A stretch of DNA of 11,581 nt from Ruminococcaceae bacterium UBA5401. GTDB lineage: Bacteria; Bacillota; Clostridia; Oscillospirales; Acutalibacteraceae. Below, piece after piece: positions 6,435 through 11,581 of this stretch; within the stretch, counting starts at the first letter, position 1, and each line of letters starts with the position of its first letter. The stretch spans positions 5,681-17,261 of the forward strand of contig DHOB01000077.1 in NCBI GenBank assembly GCA_002409675.1, in the 5' to 3' direction. The position numbers were made by a program, and so were the translations under genes. Under the pieces are notes generated by a model. That model did no database searches. It was not told the origin of the DNA and worked only from the letters and a program-made list of their open reading frames with translations.

Positions 6435-7400
6435 TTAGTGATATTTCCCGCGGAAGACCCGCTCCGCATAGCGGGCAAGCTCCGTGTCCTGCCCGCAGGT
6501 CCCGCCGCTCACGCCGAAACCGCCAATCAGGCGGCCGTGCAGGTAGAGCGGAACCCCGCCGCCGAACACCACGATGCGGCCGCCGCCCGCGCTCTGAACG
6601 CCGTACAGCGCGCCGCCCGGAGCGGCCAGACCGGCGAGTTTTTCCGTCGGCATCTTCATTGCGAGGCTGGTGTAGGCCTTGTCGGACGCCGTCTTCGCGC
6701 CCACAAGCTGCGCGCCGTCCGCGCGCAGCAGGGCCGCCGCGTTCCCGCCCGCGTCGCAGACGGCGGCGGCCACCGCCACCGGGAGCTGCGCCGCCTTCTT
6801 CAGCACTTCGCGGCAGAGCCACAGGGCCATCTCACAGAAACTCTCTTCCCCGCCGGCGGGCGCTTCCGGCGAGGGCTTTTCCGGCGGGAAGGGAATCTCC
6901 GGAGCCGGCGCCCGCTCTTTTTCCGCAAGCCGGGCGAGCGAATCGATGAAATCCGAGAGCCGGTTTCCCCACATCAGGGCGTCGCGGCTGATGCCGCCGG
7001 TCCGCTTGCAGGCGACCATCTGCCGTTCGGCCCGGCGGGCGACCGCCCACGCCATGCGCAGGGCGGCGGCCGGCCCGCAGTCGCCCGGCAGGGGTCTTTC
7101 TCCGTCGCCGGGGCAGCTTTTGCGGATGATGTCAATTGATTTTTCCATCTCCGCGACTTTTTCGCGGGCCGGGAACGGCGTCCCGCCGGAAAGCCGGGAA
7201 GAAAAGGCGAGGACGTCCTGCTGAACGGCCCGCACAATGCGGCCGGTCTCCGGCGGAATCCGGCCCCTCGCCATCCCGAGGGCGGCGTTGAGCTCCTCCA
7301 GCGTGCCGAGGAGCGAAAAGACGGGGCTGTCCTTTGGAATCATTCTGCGCGTCGCCGTACTGGAAAAGCCGCTGTCCCCGCTCCTGGTATAAAGGCTCAT
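6435..7400 (-). CDS. pduO: PduO-like protein: degenerate cobalamin adenosyltransferase plus GlcG/HbpS domain
   Basis: This 321-residue protein has the two-domain layout of PduO. Residues 1-165 match PduO-type ATP:cob(I)alamin adenosyltransferases: YTRSGDSGFSS (4-14), PKD (22-24), GTLEELNAALG (32-42), ARRAERQMV (121-129), GNRLSDF (145-151). Residues 166-185 are a Pro/Glu linker. Residues 186-321 are a GlcG/HbpS (DUF336) domain with a glycine-rich end (GGGVPLYLHGRLIGGFGVSGG). Two normally conserved positions differ: the Asp of the DEL motif is Glu35, and the Arg before the VCRRAER motif is Trp118, so adenosyltransferase activity is doubtful. Family knowledge: PduO supplies adenosylcobalamin to diol dehydratase, and the DUF336 domain can bind heme or corrinoid. 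No B12 enzyme is visible here. The ATG at 7400 is 13 bases after the aldolase stop. Confidence 0.85.
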   Translation of the reverse strand: MSLYTRSGDSGFSSTATRRMIPKDSPVFSLLGTLEELNAALGMARGRIPPETGRIVRAVQQDVLAFSSRLSGGTPFPAREKVAEMEKSIDIIRKSCPGDGERPLPGDCGPAAALRMAWAVARRAERQMVACKRTGGISRDALMWGNRLSDFIDSLARLAEKERAPAPEIPFPPEKPSPEAPAGGEESFCEMALWLCREVLKKAAQLPVAVAAAVCDAGGNAAALLRADGAQLVGAKTASDKAYTSLAMKMPTEKLAGLAAPGGALYGVQSAGGGRIVVFGGGVPLYLHGRLIGGFGVSGGTCGQDTELARYAERVFRGKYH

Positions 7401-7413
7401 TCCAGACCGGCCC

Positions 7414-8238
7414 TCACCGGTTTATCTGTGCGAGGACTTTCCGGGTGATTTCGCTGACCAGCTCTTCCGTCGACGCGCCGCCGGGAGCCTGGGCTTTCGG
7501 CTGCTGGAACTTGGCTTTCTGCTCCGGCGTCAGGCAGCGGCATTCGCTGGTGCCCCTGTGCTCGCATTTGGCGCAGCCGGGGTGCCTGCCGGGGACGCCC
7601 ATCTTCTTGCGGACTTCCATCAGCTTTTCAATCTGGTCGCAGGTCAGTTCGTTCCCGCCGCCGAGCTGCTTGGCCAGGAAGCTGATTTTCGCGAAATACT
7701 CCAGCGTCTCCATCTTGAAATAGGCGTGCAGCAGGTCCGGGCCGACGGAAAGGGCGCCGTGGTTCTGCAGCAGCACCGCGTCGTGGTTCTGCAGGGCGTC
7801 GGAGATGGCCTCCGGAATCTCCATGGTGGAGGGCGTGCCGTATTTGGTCAGCGGCACCGTGCCCAGCGAGATGATGGCTTCTGGCATGATGTACGAATCC
7901 AGCGCCAGACCGGCGACGGCGTGCGCGGTCGCATAGGGCGGGTGCGCATGGACCACCGCGTGCACGTCGCTGCGCTCGCGGTAAACCTGCAGGTGCATCT
8001 TGAACTCGGAAGACGGCTTGTAGGTCTTGTTGGGCTCCAGCATATTGCCCTTGCCGTCGACCTTCAAAACCATGTCCGGGGTCATGAAGCCCTTGGAGAC
8101 GCCGGTCGGCGTGCAGTAAAACTCGTTTTCGTTGACTTTGACGGAAACATTGCCGTCGTTGGCTGCGACGAAACCGTTCATATAGATTCGGCGGCCGATT
8201 TCACAGATCTCTTTCTTGATCTCATAAGCCGATTTCAT
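7414..8238 (-). CDS. fucA: Class II aldolase (fuculose/rhamnulose-phosphate type) with C-terminal encapsulation peptide
   Basis: This 274-residue zinc aldolase/adducin-family enzyme is predicted to split L-fuculose-1-phosphate (or L-rhamnulose-1-phosphate) into DHAP and L-lactaldehyde. Residues expected for the family are Glu78 (KPSSEFKMH), zinc ligands His97 and His99 (VVHAHPPYATA), and His160 (LLQNHGALSVG). It is about 60 residues longer than E. coli FucA. The extra C-terminus holds a cysteine group (C222, C225, C233, C235), a Pro/Ala/Gly/Gln linker, and a terminal amphipathic helix TEELVSEITRKVLAQINR (257-274) that looks like an encapsulation peptide. The ATG at 8238 is preferred over one at 8256 because AGGAG lies 7 bases before it. 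It is the first gene of the operon, divergent from the DeoR gene. The exact sugar phosphate cannot be told from sequence. Confidence 0.92.
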   Translation of the reverse strand: MKSAYEIKKEICEIGRRIYMNGFVAANDGNVSVKVNENEFYCTPTGVSKGFMTPDMVLKVDGKGNMLEPNKTYKPSSEFKMHLQVYRERSDVHAVVHAHPPYATAHAVAGLALDSYIMPEAIISLGTVPLTKYGTPSTMEIPEAISDALQNHDAVLLQNHGALSVGPDLLHAYFKMETLEYFAKISFLAKQLGGGNELTCDQIEKLMEVRKKMGVPGRHPGCAKCEHRGTSECRCLTPEQKAKFQQPKAQAPGGASTEELVSEITRKVLAQINR

Positions 8239-8409
8239 ATTTTTTCTCCTTTTCATAATTGATTTTATCCGTTGAAGCTGTTATTATCTTATCAGTAATG
8301 CGCACGAATTACCATATTTGGCGGCTATATTGATAATTTGACGTTTTGTTTTTAAAATCAGCTCAAAATCAATCAAATTTAATCAATATGGCGAATGGAG
8401 GCAGTCGGA
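8239..8409. promoter_or_regulatory. Divergent AT-rich control region between BMC operon and DeoR gene
   Basis: This 171-base non-coding region is much richer in A and T than the flanking genes. It holds the start signals for both directions. AATCAA boxes occur at 8367, 8371 and 8381 (the last two exactly 10 bp apart), and one inverted copy (TTGATT) lies at 8259-8264. An inverted repeat GTAAT-N8-ATTAC lies at 8295-8312. For the operon, a -10-like GATAAT is seen on the minus strand at 8288-8283, but there is no convincing -35, so the promoter may need an activator or be weak. These sequences are candidate operators for the adjacent DeoR-family protein. Confidence 0.6.
8330..8358 (+). promoter_or_regulatory. 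Sigma-A type promoter for the DeoR-family gene
   Basis: The -35 TTGATA (8330-8335) and -10 TAAAAT (8353-8358) are separated by exactly 17 bases. Transcription would begin near 8365, leaving a leader of about 45 nt before the ATG at 8410. The AATCAA boxes at 8367-8386 would then lie just downstream of the start site, a position suited to autorepression. Confidence 0.6.
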
Positions 8410-9162
8410 ATGCTCGCCTATGAGCGAAAACAGCAGATTCTGGACCTGCTGCGCCGGAACAACAAGGTCGCCACCGTGGAGCAGCTCTGCAAAGAGCTGT
8501 TCGCCAGCGGGGCGACCATCCGGCGCGACCTCAAAGATTTGGAGGAAAACAAACTGATTCACCGGACGCACGGCGGGGCCGTGCTGGTGGAGGGGAACTC
8601 TACGGAAGACCCGCTGATTTTCCGGGAAGGGCAGAACTCCATCCGCAAGCAGACCATCGCCGACCTGGCCGTCAAGCATATCCAGGACGGGATGACCATT
8701 TTTCTGGATTCCAGCACGACGGTGCTGATGCTGGCCAAAATGTTGAACCGGTTCAGCAACATCAAGGTCATCACCAACGGAATCAAGACGGCGATGTTGC
8801 TTTCGGACTATTCGGGCCTTCAGCTGATGTGTACCGGCGGAATCCTGCGCGAGAACTCAAAGTCCCTGGTGGGGCTTTCCGCGAAAAACTTCATCAGCCA
8901 CTACAACGCCGACATCGCGTTCATGTCCTGCCGCGGGTTCAGCATCGAAAACGGCGCATCCGAAGCGAACGAGGACGAGTACTACGTCAAGCGCCAGTTT
9001 ATCGCGAACAGCAAAAAGGCTGTCCTCCTGAGCGACACTTCCAAGATGGGCTCGGACTTTCTCTGCCGGCTGGCTCCGCTCAGCGATTTTTACGAGGTCA
9101 TCACGGAGCGGAAAGAGGTCAACGACCAGTGCAACCAGTACACGCGGATGCACAAGCCGTAA
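8410..9162 (+). CDS. DeoR-family transcriptional regulator
   Basis: This 250-residue protein has an N-terminal winged helix-turn-helix (about 6-57: KQQILDLLRRNNKVATVEQL, then the DeoR signature RRDLKDLEENKLIHRTHGGAV). The C-terminal sugar-phosphate sensor domain has phosphate-loop-like DSSTTVLMLAKML, VITNG, CTGG and the late KAVLLSDTSKMG motif. Family knowledge: DeoR proteins usually repress adjacent sugar operons and are released by a phosphorylated sugar intermediate. Its divergence from the aldolase-led BMC operon suggests that the inducer is fuculose-1-phosphate, rhamnulose-1-phosphate or DHAP; this is inference. The ATG at 8410 is chosen over one at 8395 because GGAGG sits 8 bases before it and the alternative start overlaps that site. 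The length is normal for the family. Confidence 0.93.
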   Translation: MLAYERKQQILDLLRRNNKVATVEQLCKELFASGATIRRDLKDLEENKLIHRTHGGAVLVEGNSTEDPLIFREGQNSIRKQTIADLAVKHIQDGMTIFLDSSTTVLMLAKMLNRFSNIKVITNGIKTAMLLSDYSGLQLMCTGGILRENSKSLVGLSAKNFISHYNADIAFMSCRGFSIENGASEANEDEYYVKRQFIANSKKAVLLSDTSKMGSDFLCRLAPLSDFYEVITERKEVNDQCNQYTRMHKP

Positions 9163-9183
9163 AGGGAAGACCGGGAAGCCCGC

Positions 9184-9216
9184 CGCGGCCCTTCTCCGGT
9201 CTAAGACCGGGCCGCG
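9184..9216 (+). terminator. Possible terminator hairpin after the DeoR-family gene
   Basis: The stem CGCGGC (9184-9189) pairs with GCCGCG (9211-9216), and an inner stem CCGGTC (9196-9201) pairs with GACCGG (9205-9210), with a six-base bulge on the 5' side. A T-rich stretch (ATATTTTTA, about 9225-9233) follows after a gap of about ten bases, which is longer than in a classical intrinsic terminator. It may stop deoR transcription or only attenuate read-through into fbp. No clear promoter for fbp is visible in the 139-base gap before it. Confidence 0.45.
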
Positions 9217-9301
9217 TCTCATAGATATTTTTACTGTGCGCGGCCAAAAGCGCCGCCGGCCTCCGCCGCGCGGGGCCACAGTGGAAAGAGGGAATATCGG
9301 G

Positions 9302-11200
9302 ATGGATACGCTGAATGCGAAAGGCAAATATTTCAAGCTGCTTTCTGAAAAATACCCGACCGTGCAGGACGTCTGCACCGAAATCATCAACCTGCAGGCG
9401 ATCTTGAACCTGCCCAAGGGCACCGAGCATTTCATCAGCGACGTGCACGGGGAATACGAGGCGTTTTACCATATTTTAAACAACTGCTCCGGCGTGATTC
9501 GCGAAAAAGTGGACGCGCTGTTCGGAAAGACGATGTCCGAAGCCGAGCGCTCCAACTTCTGCACGCTGATTTACTACCCGGCGGAAAAAATCAAAATGGT
9601 TCGGGAGGCCGGGAAAAATTCACCGGACTGGTACCGCTACACCATCCAGTGCATGATTCAGCTCTCCAAGATGCTTTCGTCCAAATACACGCGCTCCAAA
9701 GTGCGCAAGGCGATGCCGAAAGCCTACCGCTATATTCTGGACGAACTGCTTCACGCCCAGCCGGACGAGGACAACAACCAGGTGGTCTACCACGAAAAAA
9801 TCATCGACACGCTCATCCGGCTCGGCAGCGGCGACGACTTCATCGAATCGCTCGCCGCCCTCATCAAGCGGCTGGCGGTCGACCATCTGCACGTCGTGGG
9901 GGATATTTTCGACCGCGGCCCCCGGCCGGACACGATTGTGGAGTTCCTGATGGGCTACCATTCGTTCGACATCGAATGGGGCAACCACGACATCCTGTGG
10001 ATGGGCGCCGCGGCGGGCAGCGATGCCTGCGTGGCCACGGTGGTCCGGAACAGCATCTGCCACAGGAACATGGACGTGCTGGAAAAGGGCTACGCCGTGA
10101 GCCTGCGGCCGCTCACGCTGTTCGCGCAGAAAGTCTACAAAAAATACGGCGACCCCAACGAGGCCGCCCGGCAGGCAATCTCTGTCATCCTGTTCAAGGT
10201 CGAAGGGCAGGTCATCAAGCGGCACCCGGAGTACCAAATGGAAGACCGGCTGCTGCTGGACAAAATCGACCGCAAGGCGGAAACCGTGCGGGCCTGCGGC
10301 AAAGACTGGCCTCTGCACACGGTCTATTTTCCCACAGTGGACCCTGAGCATCCCTACGACCTCACGCCGGAAGAGCAGAGCGTGCTGACGGGGCTCAAGA
10401 ACGCCTTCCACGAGAGCGAGCGCCTCAACCGGCACATCCGCTTTCTGTACGAAAAAGGGCACTCGTACCTCTGCTATAACCACAACCTGCTGTTCCACGG
10501 CTGCATCCCGGTGGACCGGCAGGGTCAGTTCGAGACCATTTTCGTCGAAGGACATCCCTGCAAGGGCAAGGAGTACCTGGACGCCGTGGAGCGGGTCGCC
10601 CGGCATGCCTATTTCGGCCAGCCGGACACCGGGTGCCTGGATTTTATGTGGTACCTCTGGTGCGGCAAAAAATCCCCGTTCTGCGGCCGGGTCGTCAAGA
10701 CCTTCGAGCGCATGTGGGTCGACGACCCTGCCGCATGGGCGGAACCGCAGAACAACTACTACACCTTCTGCCACGAAGAGTCCTTCTGCCGGATGGTTCT
10801 GCGGGAATTCGGGCTGTACGGCGATTTCTGCCACATCATCAACGGGCATCTGCCCGTCAAGGTAAAGGACGGCGAAAGCCCGGTCAAGGGCGGCGGCACG
10901 CTCATCACCATCGACGGGGGATTCTGCCGCGCCTACCAGAAAACCACCGGCATCGCCGGCTACACGCTGATTTTCAACTCGCACGGCCTGCGCCTGATGT
11001 CGCATCAGCCTTTTAAGGGAAAAGCGTCCGTGCTGCAGTCCAACAGCGACATCCAGTCCAGGTCGGAGGTCATTGCCACCGCGCCGAAGCGGGTCATGGT
11101 GATGGACACCGACGACGGCCGGAAGATACGGGAGCAGATCGCCGACCTGGAAGAGCTGGTACATATCTACCACGCGAAACGGCTCGACGGGAAAGTATAA
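9302..11200 (+). CDS. fbp: Class III fructose-1,6-bisphosphatase
   Basis: This 632-residue metallophosphatase hydrolyses fructose-1,6-bisphosphate to fructose-6-phosphate in gluconeogenesis. It matches the Firmicutes Fbp type from the N-terminus (EIINLQAILNLPKGTEHFISD) and carries the metallophosphoesterase motifs SDVHGEY (Asp47, His49), GDIFDRG (200-206) and GNHD (227-230), plus conserved C-terminal blocks (INGHLPVKVKDGESPVKGGG). Class III enzymes are typically manganese-dependent. The length is a little under the 671 residues of the B. subtilis protein. The ATG at 9302 follows GAGGG by 9 bases; the frame continues upstream to a GTG at 9236, but that segment is an Arg/Pro-rich translation of a GC-rich leader and is unlikely to be coding. 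Its products connect with DHAP released by the nearby aldolase, though colocation may be chance. Confidence 0.95.
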   Translation: MDTLNAKGKYFKLLSEKYPTVQDVCTEIINLQAILNLPKGTEHFISDVHGEYEAFYHILNNCSGVIREKVDALFGKTMSEAERSNFCTLIYYPAEKIKMVREAGKNSPDWYRYTIQCMIQLSKMLSSKYTRSKVRKAMPKAYRYILDELLHAQPDEDNNQVVYHEKIIDTLIRLGSGDDFIESLAALIKRLAVDHLHVVGDIFDRGPRPDTIVEFLMGYHSFDIEWGNHDILWMGAAAGSDACVATVVRNSICHRNMDVLEKGYAVSLRPLTLFAQKVYKKYGDPNEAARQAISVILFKVEGQVIKRHPEYQMEDRLLLDKIDRKAETVRACGKDWPLHTVYFPTVDPEHPYDLTPEEQSVLTGLKNAFHESERLNRHIRFLYEKGHSYLCYNHNLLFHGCIPVDRQGQFETIFVEGHPCKGKEYLDAVERVARHAYFGQPDTGCLDFMWYLWCGKKSPFCGRVVKTFERMWVDDPAAWAEPQNNYYTFCHEESFCRMVLREFGLYGDFCHIINGHLPVKVKDGESPVKGGGTLITIDGGFCRAYQKTTGIAGYTLIFNSHGLRLMSHQPFKGKASVLQSNSDIQSRSEVIATAPKRVMVMDTDDGRKIREQIADLEELVHIYHAKRLDGKV

Positions 11201-11232
11201 AGGACAGGGACGGGAAATTTTCCTGCCGCCAG

Positions 11233-11270
11233 GCATAATTTTTTTTGCATAATGCAGACGAAAATTATGC
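11233..11270. repeat. Inverted repeat and T-run downstream of fbp
   Basis: GCATAATTTT (11233-11242) is the exact complement of AAAATTATGC (11261-11270), and a second GCATAAT copy lies between them (11247-11253). A run of eight T (11239-11246) follows a small hairpin CCTG-CCGC-CAGG (about 11222-11233), so fbp transcription could end here. The repeats could instead be a protein-binding site. The wider segment 11201-11296 has no gene. Confidence 0.45.
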
Positions 11271-11296
11271 TCCTTCATTTTGCAAATTATCGGAAT

Positions 11297-11316
11297 CTCT
11301 AAAATTAATTTTAGAG
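11297..11316. promoter_or_regulatory. 20-bp perfect palindrome next to a promoter (candidate operator)
   Basis: The half-site CTCTAAAATT is followed directly by its exact complement AATTTTAGAG, giving a 20-bp palindrome that ends one base before a consensus -35 box. There is no T-run after it, so it does not read as a terminator. It fits a dimeric activator or repressor site, but I do not recognise the regulator. Confidence 0.55.
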
Positions 11317-11317
11317 G

Positions 11318-11346
11318 TTGACAATCCCCGCCCGGTCAAATATAAT
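11318..11346 (+). promoter_or_regulatory. Exact consensus sigma-A promoter
   Basis: TTGACA (11318-11323), a 17-base spacer and TATAAT (11341-11346) match the sigma-A/sigma-70 consensus at every position. Transcription is expected to start near 11352. It drives the unit that ends at the terminator at 11543-11578. Confidence 0.85.
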
Positions 11347-11392
11347 TAAGCCGATATATTTAATATGTATTTTGAAGGAAGGGAAATAAAGC

Positions 11393-11509
11393 ATGATGAG
11401 CGTCGAAATCTATTACAGGACTTTTACTCTGCGCATGTGTGTCGGCTATAAGTGTGTCAAATCGATTCCTTATAAGCCGGCTCTGTATTTCCCTGTTTTG
11501 ATATCGTAG
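11393..11509 (+). CDS. Possible 38-residue small ORF (uncertain)
   Basis: The frame reads MMSVEIYYRTFTLRMCVGYK and ends PALYFPVLIS before a TAG. It has an AAGGAAGGG sequence about 9 bases before the first ATG, and five tyrosines and two cysteines in 38 residues. No known family is recognised. Against it being a gene: it uses codons such as AGG, ATA and TGT unlike the GC-rich neighbours, and its possible ribosome site lies in a predicted 9-bp stem. It could be a leader peptide or a chance frame in a structured RNA. Confidence 0.2.
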   Translation: MMSVEIYYRTFTLRMCVGYKCVKSIPYKPALYFPVLIS

Positions 11510-11542
11510 ATACGGTTATCCAGCCGATAACCGCCTTGACGG

Positions 11543-11578
11543 AATGGGTAAAGCAGCGGCTTTACCCATTCTTTTTTT
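11543..11578 (+). terminator. Strong intrinsic terminator
   Basis: The perfect 11-bp stem AATGGGTAAAG (11543-11553) / CTTTACCCATT (11560-11570) has a six-base loop CAGCGG and is followed by seven T residues (11572-11578). This is a textbook Rho-independent terminator for the unit starting near 11352. Confidence 0.9.
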
Positions 11579-11581
11579 ATA

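Larger units (their letters stand above)
11352..11579 (+). ncRNA. Structured transcript of about 225 nt, small RNA or leader, unrecognised
   Basis: The transcript is bounded by a consensus promoter and a strong terminator. Internal pairings: AGGGAAATA (11380-11388) with TATTTCCCT (11486-11494), nine base pairs; CGGCTATAAG (11443-11452) with CTTATAAGCCG (11469-11479), ten pairs with one bulged A; and CGGTTATC (11513-11520) with GATAACCG (11526-11533), eight pairs with loop CAGCC. It is much less GC-rich than the neighbouring genes. I do not see the signatures of T-box, SAM, purine, TPP, lysine or c-di-GMP riboswitches. It could be a stand-alone small RNA, or a leader that attenuates a gene beyond the right edge. 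A 38-codon reading frame inside it is listed separately. Confidence 0.5.

Noticed and set aside
6412..6822. Upstream extension of the aldehyde dehydrogenase frame (137 more residues)
   Set aside because: It overlaps the PduO-like coding region, has Arg/Gly-rich sequence, and the ATG at 6411 begins a matching encapsulation helix.
9238..9271. GC-rich 7-bp inverted repeat (GCGCGGC / GCCGCGC) in the fbp leader as a riboswitch
   Set aside because: Only one short stem is seen, with no conserved aptamer motif; likely a consequence of base composition.
9236..9301. Earlier GTG start for fbp
   Set aside because: The added 22 residues are an Arg/Pro-rich translation of a GC-rich leader; the ATG at 9302 has its own ribosome site and matches the family N-terminus.
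9620..11278. 552-codon open frame on the minus strand
   Set aside because: It is antisense to fbp, whose catalytic motifs are intact; no domain is recognisable in the antisense frame.
1..11581. CRISPR arrays, tRNA, rRNA, insertion sequences or phage genes
   Set aside because: No regularly spaced repeats, cloverleaf sequences, transposase or integrase reading frames were seen.

Overview
The window is most of a bacterial microcompartment (BMC) operon on the minus strand, followed on the plus strand by a DeoR-family regulator and a class III fructose-1,6-bisphosphatase. The GC-rich coding sequence, strong GGAGG-type ribosome binding sites, the Firmicutes-style 632-residue Fbp and consensus sigma-A promoters suggest a GC-rich anaerobic member of the Clostridia. 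The species cannot be named from this sequence alone.

The BMC operon reads from position 8238 down to the left edge, in this order: class II (fuculose-phosphate-type) aldolase, PduO-like two-domain protein, CoA-acylating aldehyde dehydrogenase (PduP type), zinc alcohol dehydrogenase, four single-domain shell proteins (109, 91, 96 and 168 residues), PduL phosphotransacylase, an EutN/CcmL vertex protein, and a PduS/RnfC-like flavin/Fe-S protein cut by the window edge. Spacing is mostly tight. The exception is a 143-base gap with a strong hairpin ahead of pduL. Four enzymes (aldolase, aldehyde dehydrogenase, alcohol dehydrogenase, PduL) carry similar short amphipathic tails that look like encapsulation peptides, so they are predicted to be lumenal cargo.

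The inferred chemistry is cleavage of L-fuculose-1-phosphate or L-rhamnulose-1-phosphate to DHAP and L-lactaldehyde. The aldehyde would then be oxidised to an acyl-CoA, converted by PduL to an acyl-phosphate that recycles CoA, and reduced by the alcohol dehydrogenase to recycle NAD+. No B12-dependent diol dehydratase or glycyl radical enzyme is visible. The locus may be a GRM5-like (fucose/rhamnose, glycyl radical) BMC whose signature enzyme lies beyond the left edge, or a system that only dismutates lactaldehyde, as in the PVM-type BMCs of Planctomycetes.

A 171-base AT-rich divergent region (8239-8409) separates the aldolase operon from the DeoR-family gene, which probably controls the operon. 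A good sigma-A promoter for the regulator and repeated AATCAA boxes are visible there. Downstream come fbp and then an AT-rich segment (11201-11581). That segment holds a 20-bp perfect palindrome abutting an exact consensus promoter (TTGACA, 17 bp, TATAAT), a structured transcript of about 225 nt and a strong intrinsic terminator. I do not recognise this transcript. It is either a small RNA, a leader/riboswitch for a gene past the right edge, or a message for a 38-residue peptide.
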